A stretch of 64,000 nucleotides of DNA from Epiperipatus broadwayi (GCA_028023455.1 JAQFVV010012509.1:1856001-1920000), one strand, 5' to 3'; counted from the first letter of the stretch, positions 1-13,391 are shown. Notes: generated by a model from the letters alone, not told the origin. Numbers and translations: made by a program.

Positions 1-1664
1 GATCTTGAATGAAGTCAAAACGTGATGCGGAGGAAGAGGTATTTAACTTTGCATTTTGATTTGATTTGAACTCATATTAGTATACATCCTAAGCGCTGTG
101 AAGAGAAATTAAAAATAATATTATACAGCGCAGAGAAAATGTTGGCTGGCTAAGAGAAATCAATACTTCCCCCTCAGGGAATTACGTCTCTTATCGCCAT
201 CTGAATCTACTTGTATGAACGCCAACCAAGGGAAACAAGCATATGCAGAGCTAGCCAAGTAAACTAATTCAAACCAATGGAACTGTCAAAGGATTTACAC
301 CAGTCATCGTAAGAAAATTTCATAAAAGAACTTTAACCAGCTGGATAAAGGTACACCACTGATCAATCACAGTAGCTGGATAAAGGTGCACCACTGATCA
401 ATCAGGGTAACAACTTTTCTCCAAGACTTTTTTTTCCTTATGGCATAATAGAGTAATAGAATCCATTTACTTAATTTTAAAGAAAAAAAGTTTTAACAAG
501 AGAGACAGGTTTTATTAAGGATTATTAATTATATGTTAATAATTTTTGTTAAAAATTTGTTTTGTTTATATAATTTTTCATTTATTATTATATTTCAAGT
601 AAACATATGAAAATTAATATTAACAGCTCAATCAACTAAGCCAAAACACTGAGGATAAAAGTTTAATTAATAAATCCGTCCATAGGTAACAAGAACCTTA
701 TGGTGGAACCTGTTTTTGAAAGAAGAAAAAATGTGTGGTGACTGCAAGCCAAGCAGCGGATGCTTGCGTCATTTTCTTAAGGTTTTGAATATATTATTTA
801 ACGTTAGAAAGAGAGGGTTTGAATGTTGCAATATGGCACAATCTTATAGTAAGTCACCCTAGAGTTCATTCCTACTTGGTCAGGATTACCATAATTATCT
901 TGGACAGCTATTGTCTGTAGGAAAATGATACTGCATGTTCCCTTGAGAAAAGAATATGTTAAATAATTCGGATTGCATTTAAAAAGAGATAAGGTTTATG
1001 TTTTGCTTTTATAATAGATCGAGTCAGTTTGGGTGGCTAAAAGAAAAAAAGGAATTAGGAAAGATTCCAATAAGAAAAAGAATATAATAAATAATTAACT
1101 TTTACTTAAGTGACTGTTTTAATCTAGATTACTCATTTAAATAATTAAGTATCCATTTGGTAGAAATAAGTCCACATAAGATTACATTTTAAAAAAAAAA
1201 ATTTGATGGTCGCCGTTCGTAATTAAATAAATCACCATGATTGTTGAATGTTCTTCGCAATCTGGTGCTGGGTTATATTCCTAGTGGTGCCCTTATTCAG
1301 CTACCTAATTTTTGTAATCTTCGTGAAATTACGGTGTCAAAATGTAGTAGCACATAGGATGGAGAAATATCTACATAATTCATGTCAAATTGCTTTTTAA
1401 AAAATGATTTAGAAACATTGACAGAAAAAAGTAGTACCTCTTAAAAGTAAAAAATTAAAGTCACTTATATAATTTTTTTTTTTTATTGGCTTCATCTCTT
1501 GATGGAAAATATAATTAAAATTTAAGTTTTTTAAAAAGAAATTTATTGGATGAAAGTATTAACAAAGACAAACATTATCTGAATATGACTTTCCTGTAAA
1601 ATGTAATTTAATAAAATCAATAATATTTTATCAATTTCTTTTCAAATATAGCCTATTATATATA
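1..1664. other. AT-rich non-coding stretch
   Basis: I see no open frame with recognisable domain content here. The first 300 bases are less AT-rich than the rest but are broken by stops in all frames I followed. The only clear structure is a short two-copy repeat at 339-404. The stretch ends where the inverted end of a pogo-like element begins. Confidence 0.5.
339..404. repeat. Short tandem duplication, two units, period 35
   Basis: A roughly 31-bp unit beginning AGCTGGATAAAGG and ending GATCAATCA occurs at 339-369 and again at 374-404 with one substitution. This is a recent local duplication. No coding frame or wider repeat family is evident. Confidence 0.85.
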
Positions 1665-1770
1665 CACCCGGGTCTCGTTTTCTGCGGATTTATTTAACGC
1701 GATTTTGAAGTTATGCAATTCATGATTCTTCTTAATATTTTTGTATGCATTTTTCTTTTATGTGATAAAA

Positions 1771-1890
1771 ATTATTAGATCAGAAGTCGAGCTCCGATAA
1801 TGCACTATTACTTTAAATATAAATTTCGCGCACTCACGTCATATTTAAAGTAATAACGCATTATCGGAGTTCGACTTCCATCTAATAATT
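1771..1890. repeat. Perfect-looking hairpin with 50-bp arms
   Basis: The arms at 1771-1820 and 1841-1890 are inverted copies with a few mismatches, separated by a 20-bp spacer rich in CG steps. The arms include GTCGAGCTCCGATAATGCA on the left and its inverted partner on the right. It sits inside the pogo-like element and could be a nested foldback element or an internal stem of it. Confidence 0.85.
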
Positions 1891-1995
1891 TCAATAATTT
1901 CAGCGCTTTATAATAGTACTGTAATAGATTTTATGTAATAAAGAAGTTCATAGTTCACTTAAAATCAGAATTTCCCCATTTTATATACACACATT

Positions 1996-2280
1996 AAATT
2001 TTACATGACTATAATGCAAATTTGTTCAAACGTTATAGATGAAAAATTCTATGTTTTTGCATTTTAAATCACGTTCTATTTTTGCTTTTTATAAAAAGAG
2101 TACGTAATTAATTAATCATTTAGTGTCCGCAAGTAATAAATTTTACAAGATTATAATGTAAATCTGTTCAAACGTTATAGATGCCTATACGATGTATGTT
2201 GTTTTTGCATTTTAAATCGCGTTCAATTTTTGTTTTTTATAAAACAAGTACGTAATCAATTAATCATTTAGTGTCCCCAA
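1996..2280. repeat. Diverged tandem duplication, 142-bp unit
   Basis: Two head-to-tail units (1996-2137 and 2138-2280) share AAATTTTACA, TGTTCAAACGTTATAGATG, TTTTTGCATTTTAAATC and CATTTAGTGTCC in the same order. Divergence is about 10-15%, so the duplication is not recent. It lies inside the pogo-like element. Confidence 0.85.
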
Positions 2281-3092
2281 ATTTATTTTTAAAAGGTGAG
2301 TAAGAGCTGTGGGCACAATTAAATTTGACAATTAAAATCTGATTTTTAATTGTAATTAATAATTTAAAAATTACGTAACGAGGTAATGTGAAACGATGAA
2401 ATTTGATTTTTAAACGGAATTGAAAATTAAAAAATTAAAGACAAAAATAAGAATTTAATTTTTAATTGTTTTAATTAAATTTTGCCCAACAGTGGTGAGT
2501 TGGTGTCTTTTTATCATCGTAAGTCTAAAGTTTTTATTTTTATTTTAAACTTTTAGTTTACTCTAACGGAGAGAAAAAACACTCAAGAAAATGAATTTCT
2601 TTGGAAACAAAATTTCAATTTTAGATCGCTTAGCGAAATGGGAAGGATCAATAGCGATTGGAAAACTTTTTAGTTGTATTTTCTCTTAATTTCGTTTAAG
2701 GAGAAGCTACATCACATCATGAGGAATCTGATGTCTCAAATAGCGATAATAATTAAAATACCGTACATTATGAAAAAAATGTAAATTATGCATAAAAATA
2801 TATTGTTTTGAATAAAATTAAATACTGTAGTTAATAAAAAAAGTAAAAAAAGTTTGTCTTGTATCAATTTTTTTCAAATTTGAAATTTTTTATTAGTCAT
2901 ATTTTATTTTCGTATTTTTTTTTATGCGAATTTTAAAGTAATTTTACGTTGTTGCTTTGCTTTTATGCGATTTTTGGAAAATTACAGTACGTATCCTCCA
3001 TTTTTCAAGGTAAGTTAAGTCTATTTTTGTGCGATTTCTTTTGTGCGTGTTTTCTGAGGAACCTATCTACTGCATAAAATGAGACCCAAGTG

Positions 3093-5965
3093 TATATATA
3101 TATTTAAAAATATTTAGCATATTTTTTCATTTAAAATCTTGGTTTTTTATTTTATGAGGAAAATTGAAATAAAAAATCTATTAAATGAATTTTTTTAAAA
3201 ATCAGTTGAATGTAATTTAAATAATTTGTTGTCGTCAGTGGGATTACAGAGGTAAAGATTAAGCATAGAAAATTGCCACTTAAATAGTTGCCTTCTTAAT
3301 TTGTTAAATATAATCTTATAAATGTGGCCAGAAACTTTTGTCATTTTTTATTTGAGGTTTTCCAGATTGACACTTATGAATATTTTCCGCACTATCAAAC
3401 TTTTCTAATTTATTACAGGTAAACTGAATTATAGATTTTTGGTAAATATTCTGTTCCAAATTGCCTAGTCACAATTGCCTCTGAATTTTATTTCCATTTT
3501 CAGTTTTTTGCATCATTTTAGTATAAATTTGTTTCATCCAAATATATACATTAGGGGAGGGGCAGGGTTTAAATGCTTACTGTAAAATTTTTAAATTAAA
3601 AATAGGAGATTAAAGATTTTGTTGTAAGTTGGATTATTTTAAATAACTTAAATAGATGAAATGTTGCTTAGTTCTAAAGTCAAGGCAAGAAAAAGCAAAT
3701 TAGAAATCAAAATAGCTTTTCTAACTTTCCTTTCTCTTTCTCTTTTTTGAAAGACCAAGATTTGATTTTACTTTATTATTTTTTTTATTGTCAAATGAAA
3801 ACAAAAACATTTCTAGAAGTCTGGTTTTTAGTATTCTATTATGACTTGTACATTTGTTTACATTCTCAAAATAGGATTTTTTTGGAAAAAAAATTACGAT
3901 GTGTATGAATAACCTAGATATTTGCACTTCATATAGTTTTAAAATATTGGGTATTATATTTAAATACGTATTATGAAATCTTAAGTTAATGTTTTCCATT
4001 AATCTGATGGATAGTGAAATTTCCCAATTAAGTAAAGAAATGATAGATATTTTTAAAATTAGAATGCAGTATAAGTTTAATTCTTTTTGTTAAGTATAAA
4101 CAATAGAGAAATGTATTATTTATTTTTTAATAATAAAATTGTTAAATCATGGGATTTCAAAATTGAAATAATTGAATAAATAACAAACGCATATGGACAT
4201 ATATATATATGGATAAATGTCAATAAATAGGTTACATATGGTTTTAAAAAATAAAACAAGATATTTACTCTAAAATAGAAGTTATTTTTTGATAATTTTC
4301 TATTTGTCCTACCACTAGTAACTTATCAAAAGTTAACGTTATAGTTGTATATTATTTTAGATGATTGGCTTTTTTCATCAGCAATATTTTCTGTCAAAGT
4401 CTGGATTGCAAAAAAGAACCTAAGTTTCTACTTTTATATTTAATCTCTTGTTGTATCAGGTATAGCATTGTTATAGTGGAGCAAGTATTTTTTATGAAAA
4501 GACCTCACAATTTCATTAGTATTTTAAAATGTAGATTAACAATGAACTGAATCACAAAACTTTTTTGCTAATGGCTTAGTTTTAAACTGTTTGGCTACTT
4601 ATGTGCTAGAATATTTTCATTGAATTACAGAGCATTTTTGGTCCAAGTTGAGAGTGAAGCACTCACTATTTGTACATAGTAACTCTCCTAATAAGCACAT
4701 CTTCATTCATTGAGTTTTCTGGATGCTGGCTATATATATATTTTTTAAAAATTCAAATGGTCATGTTTTTTGATAACATTCTAATCTATAATTACATCTT
4801 ATTGCAATTGCTTCACAATCTGTTGTTATCTTTTCAGTAGCTCATATTATCTTCCATTTATTTCTATCATAATCATAATAGAATCATTCTGTATCATGTA
4901 ATCCAATATTTTAACAATTTTGAACCTATTTTGTCCCTTTCCGCCCAAATTTAGCTTATCAAATGTTTGAGCAGAAATAGTAAAAAATCCAAATTTTTAA
5001 ATTTTTATCTGACAAAGTTTTGAAGCTTATATACAATTACACAAAGAATGACTACCTAAACTAGAACTAAGATAGGTCACAGTAAATACCAAATTATGGT
5101 TATTGTTTTTTAATTTCAAGTTCATTTGATAAAATGTTTCCCTTAAATTTTACATAAACTTAAATTTAAAAAAAAAGCCCAATATATATATATATTCTTG
5201 GCATTATTTGAGAAATTTCATTGTGATATCATAAAAGAATCTTTTTTAAAAAGATGTGTAGGTGAAAAATGACAATAATGGGTATGGTTGTCTTATCTCT
5301 GGGGGAAGAAATACTGTTAATCAAAACAAATGAGAATATTAGTATACATGTCAAAAAATATATATTTTGAGAGTCCTGTCAAAGGCAAAAAAAAATATAT
5401 CCTGTTCATTGTGTTCATTTATTATAGATATCTTAGACTTCACATTCATTCTGAAATTTCTTCTGATTGATTAAGCTTCACAAGTGACATTTTAGTTGAA
5501 GGAACTGGAACTCATTTAAATTATGTTTGCACAATAAATGAAAATGTATCAAATTAAAGAACATTAGGCACAGGAATGATGCAGAAATAATTGATAGTAA
5601 ATTTGATTTGCATAGATAAGAGATGATGAGACAAATATAGTCTGTGACATTGATGTGTTAAATATGAAACTTGAGGAAAAAGTAGTAGACCATTTTACTT
5701 ACAAACAGTTTCGCTTGACAGATATATGTTTGAAATATTCACCAAATAATCAAAATTAGTAGAATTTTTGCCATAATGGTTTTTGGTTCTGAAAATATGT
5801 TTTATAGCTAAAAATCCTATCATTAGAATTAATTGGAAAAAATATTAAAAAAAAAAGTGAGAGAGACTGTAGTACCATGATTTTACAGAAAATTATGTTA
5901 TTTGTAAAATCAGATCCAATATTTTCATTGGAACAAGAATTTTACAAAACAGAACACAATTGCTG
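3093..5965. other. AT-rich stretch without recognisable features
   Basis: Only low-complexity A/T tracts, short (TA)n runs (4197-4211, 5183-5196) and chance open frames are visible. The 92-codon frame on the minus strand at 3721-3999 has a composition expected of random AT-rich DNA and no domain signal. Confidence 0.5.
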
Positions 5966-6055
5966 TTAGGTTATTTCAGAAGAAACTTATTTGGTACTTG
6001 TAAGATCACATTAGGTTATTTCAGAAGAAACTTATTTGGTACTTATAAGATCACA
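5966..6055. repeat. Tandem duplication, two 45-bp units
   Basis: The unit TTAGGTTATTTCAGAAGAAA (plus 25 bp) occurs at 5966-6010 and 6011-6055 with essentially one difference. This is a recent slip or unequal-exchange duplication. Confidence 0.9.
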
Positions 6056-9000
6056 TTCTATGTAAAGATGATGCCTTCTGTAATCTTATGAAGGCAAATT
6101 GTGACATCCTTTCAGCTATTTACAAAGAGTAAATCCAATACCAACTTCACTGAACATTTTTTCTTCAATAATATACAAGGAAAATTTGGAAAGCATTTTT
6201 TAAATGCAAATGATCTATTATCAAATGCCCAAAAGTTCTATTGTTTTTTTCCTGTATTAGATAAAATATTATTAACCAAATATGGTACTGTTGGGTGCGC
6301 CATACTGTGTCGGTAGATCAAGCATGCAATCGGTAAATTTCTATCTAAGAAATCACTCAAAATACATAAATTTTTAAAAAGTACACACGCAGAAAAGCGG
6401 TAAAATACATAAAATACACCCCCCAGCGATAAATTGAAATGGCTTCAAAATAAGTAAAATACAAATTAAAAAATTGCGGAAATCGGTGAAATACAAAATA
6501 CATCAAATACACCCCCAGCATTAGGCAATATTTAATTTTTAATTTAGTTTGGCTATTTGTATTATCAAGTAAGGTTTATATGGTTATTTGAGAAGGTCTA
6601 TTTGTTATTAAATGAAATCATGGTTGTGTAAGAATTTTAGTAAAATTTTATCTTGGCTAGTGTTATAGTATTATATGAAATTCTATTTTATTTTTAATTG
6701 CTAATATAGCATTAGGCAATATTTAATATTTAATTTATAAATTTGTATCTTTTTTAGCAAGATCTTATTTATAATAATCACATTTCAATAAATCTATAAA
6801 TAATTGTTAATCATTCTTAATATTAGTTTAAATTAGTTGAAATATCTTGGAGCATCCATGAATGTGTTTTTTTATCCACTCAGTGTTTGCAGCCATATGT
6901 TTCAAAAAATAAGAGTGAGACATTAAATGTATATGTAAACAGTATATAAAATTGTCAGTCTATACTTATATACACATACCAATAATATACATATTAAACA
7001 ATTCTCCAATATATATATGCACTCATTTAACTATACCTATTTCTACATATATTTAGTAACTATATAAAGCATATATATATATTTATGCATGTGCATGATA
7101 ACTGTTGAATTCTGTGATCCTGCTAAAGGCAAACTATAATCATAAATATGATGAATGCAATCCCTAGTTAAAATGTCTTAATGCATGTGTTTGATTAATT
7201 ATAAAATTAATATAAACTTGTAGCAATTCTAATCATTGACTCAAGCAAATTTATTTATGAATCAGTATAAAACTTAAATTTTTTATATAATGATAAAACT
7301 TTGAGTGTTTTCTTGATATCTGCAAGTTTTACCCTTTCAAATTGCAAGCAAATCATCCTAAAAAAAAAATGCTTTGAATTATGGAATGTTATTTCATTGA
7401 TATTTGAGGGCTAGTGCCATTCAATGAAATCTTTGTGTCTAAAGGAATTAGTTCATGCCATTTAGCTTAATAACGATTGATTAACATTTCTTATTTATTC
7501 CTGTTAAGTTGTGGCAAGTTATAATGTTCTGTAATATGATTGTTAACAATGTAAAAATTCAATCACTCATTTGTAAAATCATATTATCTCGCACTGAAAC
7601 TTCAGTTATATCAATCACTTCTCAAGGTGTGTGTTTATTAAACGACAAGTTGGTGTGTAGTTATAATTTGGTGTTTTTGAATCTTTTAGATGATGTAGCC
7701 CCAATAATTGGTATTGGGTGCATTTGCCAATAATATTTATAGTTGTTAGATTTTTTTCTGATGGACTTTTAGGGGAATAGATAAATTCTTTTATATGGTT
7801 ATTATTATTTTTGTATATATTGAATGATCTGCAAGATTATTGGATCAAGTATTTGTGGAAAATAATTCATCAACCATTCATATTAAGGCATCTCTTTTTT
7901 TTTTATTGAAAAATTATAATGAATTTTTGCATGATTACTAATGCATTTTTTAATACCAAAGTTTACATCAGTGTTTATATGATTTTAATATAAAAAAATT
8001 TTTTTTTAATTGAATAATAGAATGAGTTGTCAATTAAATTATTAAATTTTCTACTTCTGTTAACCACTTTATCTGAAATTAGTAATTAAATCAATTTTAT
8101 TTGTTTATTGTCTTTCAAATTATGTTAAACTTTATAGCTAATGATTATTTCATAATCTACAGTTAGGTTTCTTGTACAATATTGATATATAAGTATTGTT
8201 TTAAGTTTAGTTGTTAAAAAAGTATTTGCATCATGTTCTGTTATTGTTAAAACTTGGAAAATATTTTGCCATATATGTTTTGGCTAAATCTATTTCATGG
8301 AACAAGCAAATCTGAATACATTACTAAGACAATTTAATGCAAGTTTCCCAAAGAATCATTTTAATAAACATATAAATAACATTCACTTTTTGTTATATTA
8401 ATAAGTCATACAATTACTTTCAGTTCTCATTAAAATTAGTAATGTTTCTGGTAATATTTTATTAATTTTGGATCGTGAAATTTATAAGATTTTGAGATCA
8501 ATTCATGGTCTAGAAGAATTTTTTTTTTTAAATTTTTGTGAAATATATATATTGAACTGGAGACTTTTTCCACTTCAAAAGTCAAACATTTTAAAGAAAA
8601 AGTTATATAAAGCCTTGTAGTTTGTTATATATATTTTTTGTTTTGTAAGAATGTGTGCCATTATAAGTAGATATATAGAACACATACCTGATTTAGATTT
8701 TGAAATTATGTAATTTTACTTTCAAAAGATATAGTTAAAATAATTTTCTTTTGTCTTGGTTTTAAACTATTGTGATTAAAACCAACTAAAATTTTATTTT
8801 AAAAACTGAGACTGGTTTTCTAATTAATTGAAATTAAAGTGGTATTTAAAAAGAAATGGAGAAGTAAGATACTGGCCTTGGTTGGATTTTTAATTAAGAT
8901 CTGGTGGGAGATAAAAATAGAATATAAAAGCTCTGGTTTTTTGATTGCTGGTGGATTTTTTGCTTATTGGAATTGCGGATTGCTATTGCTATTTGCGGAT

Positions 9001-9254
9001 TTCTAATTGATAACTGTTAAAAAACCATCGGAAAAGAAAAAAAAGATCATCTGGTTATTATTATAGATATTTCTATCCTAAAAACCGACTTTAAAAAAAA
9101 AAGAGAATACACTTAACTACTGGAGATAGTGACTATCCATTCATGATGCAAAAACTACTAGCCTTGAAAAAAAATATCATAAGTTTGCCTTACTAAAACC
9201 ATTCTAAGATGAATCCCAGAGCTCTACAATTGTGTTATCATTAACATGTCCTAA
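6056..9254. other. AT-rich stretch, possible decayed repeat at 6290-6760
   Basis: At 6290-6530 the base composition changes: CGGTAAA/CGGTGAA words recur four times and AAAATACAccccc-AGC recurs twice. The phrase AGCATTAGGCAATATTTAAT appears at about 6517 and again at about 6709. This looks like a decayed repeat of unknown class. The remainder is AT-rich with (TA)n tracts. A TATAAAAG word at about 8923 lies 330 bp upstream of the exon-like ORF at 9255, but I do not call it a promoter. Confidence 0.35.
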
Positions 9255-9440
9255 TTTCATAATTCAAAACTAATCCTGAAATTGGCCTTCGTACTCCGCA
9301 ACCAGCTTACTGGAGATCCAAAACAACAGCAGTGTACACTTGTTGGAACTAAACCTTGTGCACACTGTGGAAATAAATCAGAAGGGTACATTGAAACAAT
9401 GAAGGTAACCAAACATCCTTGTATTTTAACCAGGACTTAA
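9255..9440 (+). other. Exon-like cysteine-containing ORF, unidentified
   Basis: An open frame runs from just after a stop at 9252 to a TAA at 9438. It includes the stretch GDPKQQQCTLVGTKPCAHCG, with three cysteines in a C-x9-C-x2-C spacing. Codon content is less AT-biased than the surroundings. ATGAAG|GTAACC at 9405 could be a splice donor, giving an exon ending at 9404. The pattern loosely recalls the cysteine-containing segment upstream of the reverse transcriptase in some Penelope-like proteins, but the match is too short to claim. It could equally be chance. There is no neighbouring exon that I can see. Confidence 0.2.
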
Positions 9441-12400
9441 GTTTCAGCTTGAGACTTAAAGAAAAAGAACATATGATAGGCTTATTCATAAAAGTTAGAT
9501 ATTATTAATCGATTTATGAATATTTTTTTTATTATATGTATTTTCTAATGGAGTCTAGAAATTGTAGTGAATTAGTTCAAGTTTTTATTTTTATCGCTTT
9601 GTCAGAAAGTATATTGTAAATTGATTTTATGCTCATTTTTCTTGTATTATTTGTTGTTGAAAGCTTTGACAGATAATTTGTTTAAATTCATTTAGTTTAA
9701 CATGTGTTTGCATTTTCTGCAGATCTTGGATCTTTTGGCTGGCAATTTATCATGTAGTTCTGTTTTTTTTGTATGCTGTATAGAGTATGAGATTTTGTTT
9801 TTATTATATTAAATTTACATAAATCGTAATCTTTTCTCTTGTACGGAGATCATCTTAAGGGTCGTATAATAAACACAAGCCCTTGTGAGTGTTTAAGAAG
9901 TATAGGACATCCTTGTTTTTGGTGCCAATATCTCTTTGCTGGGCTAAGGACCAATTGCTCCACACTGTTCATTAACTTCCATTCAAGATCCCTTTCCTAA
10001 AAATCTCTAAAGAAATGAAAATAGAAATCAAAGAGAGGGCATTTGTGTAGATAAATCATTGGCAGAAAGATCATTATAATTCCCTATAAGCTTAGGTGAG
10101 AAAACAAAATTATCTGCAGAAGTGTTTGATATATCACAATATTCACATGCACTTTCTGACAAATAAGGGGGTGGAATTTGGGTCCAAATTTTATTTAATA
10201 AATCTAAAAATTATTAATAATTATATTTGTTTTTGGCTGATATTTGTTTCTGTGTCCTGTCACTCATTTATCTGAACAATGTTTAAGATTTTTTTCTCTC
10301 CCTGTGTCTAGTTGGCAGTATTTATATCAGACTGTCATTATCACTTTTGATAACCGTAAATCAAATTTTGTAGATTGTAGTGGCACCCTCAGTGAATAGA
10401 AAGATGTGTAATATCCGGTACAATATATAATTATTTTTATAAATTCATAATATGATGATTCTCGCATATTAATTTCATTATTAGTTCTTATATAAACAGT
10501 ACAGATACAATATTGTTAATCTAACTTCTTTGATTACTAAATTAAAAATTTAAATAAGTATTTTAATTTTTTCAATTTTATATATAGCTATAAATATTTT
10601 ATGTATATTAAATTTATTTTTAATAAGACTATAAAAGCATTTAAAATGTTCATCTAATTTGCAAAATTTTTATTATCTCAAACTCTATTATATCATAACC
10701 TAATGATTCACTAATATAAAAATTCCAAACCACTCTTTTTTATTCTACATGTATTTCATGAATAACTTTTGCCAATTACAGAGCTAGAAAATCTCCATGT
10801 CATTCTAAACTATCTAATATTTTTGCATAGTATCAGTGCAGATTCTTTATATCCAGTATAATAAATATTGATTAGTTTTTTTCTGACCATTATTTTTTGC
10901 TAAACAAAAATGTATGTCATTAGTTTGGTTTCCTCATGAGTATTTTGGTTATTCTTTAAAGTGGATTAGCTTATTTAGCAATTTGTTCTCTCCTTCCTCT
11001 ATTTGGCATTTAGATTGAATCAATAATTATAATAATTTTTAAAAAAATATTTAAAATCATATTTTTTTATTCATAGAAGCAACATTTAGTGTAATATATG
11101 AATTAGATCAATAATGTATGCAGTTGGAAGTATATTTTACAAATGTGAAGAAATACTATTATGTCTAGAGATATGCATTTCTTGGTTTGATTTTGTTCTC
11201 AAGCAATTGAGAATTTTGTTTTACATTCTTGAGAATAAAAAAACACACACAGTATTAATTAAGAAAATTATTATTGCAAATGTATAAATATAAAAGAAAT
11301 ACTAAAAAAATAAAACATTTTTTTGTTTAACAACTTCACTTTATTTCTGTCATTAAAAAATATACTTTAATAAAAAGAGCATTCTGTACAAATGAAAATA
11401 TAACATAATTCTTAATAGAAAAATATATTAATTTGTGGGATTTATCAATAAAATTGTGTAAATGGAAAGAATTTCAAAATAAACTTTTCTTTCAAAAAGT
11501 ATAAAATGCCTGAAATGGAAAAATTCCTTTTGTTTTGTATTGACACAAACAATTATCATCAAAGCCAATTTAAAATTTTTCTAATTTGGTGTCATTTCCC
11601 CTGTCATTTCAAATAAATACCTTTATTAATGATAATATTTTAAACTGGTTTGTATTGATTCTTCCAATTGTTGTTCTGAACTACTTGTAGCATTTATTAA
11701 ATTTGAATTATAATATTCTAAATAATGTACATTATTATTTTGGAACAATATTTACATATAGTTTTATGTACTGCATTATTTGTGTATAAGCGTACTGAAC
11801 ATAATATGAAAATACACTGGAATGGATGAATTTTAAAATAATTATTATATTTATTTATACATAAAAAGAATTTAAAAAAAAAAAAAATTTTTTTTACAGA
11901 GATTTTTCAATTTTTTTTTTTTTTTTAGAAAATTAACTTACTGTTGTACGTAACATTGCAAGTATAAGTAAAAAAATAAAAATTATTAGAATCAAGCAGT
12001 AGAGCATTCTAAAGTTGTTGAAAGAATTTGGCATAATTATTAAGGGCATTTTGTACTTTCTATGTTCCAGGATAGTAATACGCCAAATCTCATCAATAAA
12101 CAGCATTATAAAACAAACCATAAATTTCTTGGTATTAAAAGTAAAGAACAAAAAGAATTTATTGCATGGGTATAAATAAATTAAATATATTTAACTAGTT
12201 AAATATATTAGCCCTAAATCAAATATAACTGCCGTTAGTTACAATGCCTCAAACTTGGGAATTCTTTTGGCAATGATATCTAAAAGAAGTCTGGTTAAAA
12301 TATGTACAAGTTCTTTTTGAAAATTTTGTAAAGGAAAAATTATTCAAATAATATTTATTTGGCTAGAAACACAGTACAAGATAGATTAATAGTTTTTATT

Positions 12401-12654
12401 AATCATTCGTTAGATTAGAGATCCAATAGTGAATAAATTTTCTGTAGTATAATTTTCACTACACCTTGCGTGAGAGTGATGAAGTAAAAAATTACACTGA
12501 AATATTTATTATTAGTATAATTTAGAAATTTGTTAATGACTAAAAATATAACCCACTAGCAAAAAATAGGTATAAAATCTTTGTCTTTTATTTCTGTCTT
12601 GATGGAACTACTGATATAATTGGATTAACTACTTTAGCTATTTTGTATGAGAAA
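9441..12654. other. AT-rich stretch without recognisable features
   Basis: Low-complexity DNA with long A and T runs (an A run followed by a T run at about 11874-11926) and no coding signal. The short minus-strand open frame at 11933-12151 has no domain content. Confidence 0.5.
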
Positions 12655-12786
12655 AATATCCAGGAGTCAAGCATTGGTGGTCGAGAGGTCAGCGACATCT
12701 GCTTTACAAGCAGTTGTCCCGGGTTAGTGAGTTCGCTTCCCGGCTGATGCTATGACACATGAGAAAAAAAAAAAACAATATCCAGG
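12655..12786 (+). mobile_element. tRNA-derived SINE with target-site duplication
   Basis: The body (12666-12775) begins with a tRNA-like fold. The possible acceptor strands AGCATTG and TGATGCT pair with G-U wobbles. An A-box-like segment GTGGTCGAGAGG follows, then an anticodon-like hairpin CTGC-TTTACAA-GCAG, then a T-arm whose stem CCGGG/CCCGG is intact but whose loop is enlarged. It ends in ACACATGAG followed by 12 A residues. AATATCCAGGA is repeated exactly at 12655-12665 and 12776-12786, the hallmark of LINE-mediated retroposition. The enlarged T loop makes a functional tRNA unlikely. A second, inverted family member lies at 59279-59394. Confidence 0.85.
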
Positions 12787-13127
12787 AAGAATTGATCAGT
12801 TTATCATCATTAGTAGAACTTCCAAAGTAATTGTGTAATGCGGTTGAGAATGTATTTGCTAAAAATAAAAAATAGACCTTTTCAAGTCTGGTGCTTACAA
12901 TATGATTGGACAGGAAATTAATTTTGTGTTATTCATTTACAAAACATATTGAATATGTAGTTGTGGATTTTAACTACTTGAGCATAGTTTTTTTGTGCCA
13001 AGACCATTACTGGAAAATATTATGAGCTTTGTAACAGATTTAGTCAAGTTTATGTGCTTAAAAAGAAATGAAAATTTCTGAATCTGTTAAATGAAGTAAA
13101 CTCATTATTTAATGATTTTATTATAAG

Positions 13128-13391
13128 CAAACAGTTTATATTTTGTGGCTAATTATGAATCAAAATATATAAAATGCGCCAACACGCACAAGCACACAAA
13201 GCTAAAAACAAATAAAGAAAATATATATTATTTTAATATCTATTCCATTAAATGGCTAAGCGCTTTCAAGGATCAAAGCCCTCATAATCATAGCCATATT
13301 ACAAACTATAATAAATTGACTCGGAGTGAAGCAAATTTATGCAAATGAATTGATTACACATTCCATTTCTTGGATATTTTGTAGCAAGAGT
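13128..13391 (-). repeat. PLE terminal repeat (pLTR), copy A
   Basis: This unit runs from about 10 codons before the PLE stop codon through the 3' non-coding region. It matches 15447-15716 in direct orientation and about 16100-16332 in inverted orientation, at roughly 85-90% by eye. Shared words include ACAAGCACACAAAGCTAAAA, TTCCATTAAATGGCTAAG and TTGACTCGGAGTGA. It carries the hammerhead-like fold at 13254-13295. Confidence 0.85.
13254..13295 (-). ncRNA. Hammerhead-like three-way junction, PLE copy A
   Basis: Read on the minus strand, stem I is GGCT/AGCC. The I-II junction is ATGATTAT. Stem II is GAGG/CCTT around an 8-base loop. The II-III junction is GAA. Stem III is the palindrome AGCGCT and the III-I junction is a single T. 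GAA, the single H base before stem I, and a self-complementary stem III match the small hammerhead variants reported in PLE terminal repeats, which work as dimers. The I-II strand differs from the canonical CUGANGA, so self-cleavage is an inference. The motif lies about 60 bp after the ORF stop. Confidence 0.5.

Larger units (their letters stand above)
1665..3092. mobile_element. Non-autonomous pogo/Tigger-like DNA transposon
   Basis: The left end starts CACCCGGGTCTCGTTTT and the right end, read inverted, starts CACTTGGGTCTCATTTT. About 19 of the first 24 positions match. Both ends lie against TATATA, consistent with a TA target duplication. The subterminal left sequence has the TGCGGATTT and AACGCG style seen in Tigger/pogo ends. 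The 1.43-kb interior has no transposase ORF, so this is a deletion derivative or MITE-like relic. It contains a hairpin (1771-1890) and a two-unit tandem repeat (1996-2280). Assignment to pogo rests on end style and TA target only; another TA-targeting Tc1/mariner group is possible. Confidence 0.6.

Noticed and set aside
12666-12750. Functional tRNA gene
   Set aside because: The T loop is enlarged, the anticodon stem has a mismatch, and the segment is flanked by a target duplication and ends in poly(A), so it is a retroposed copy.
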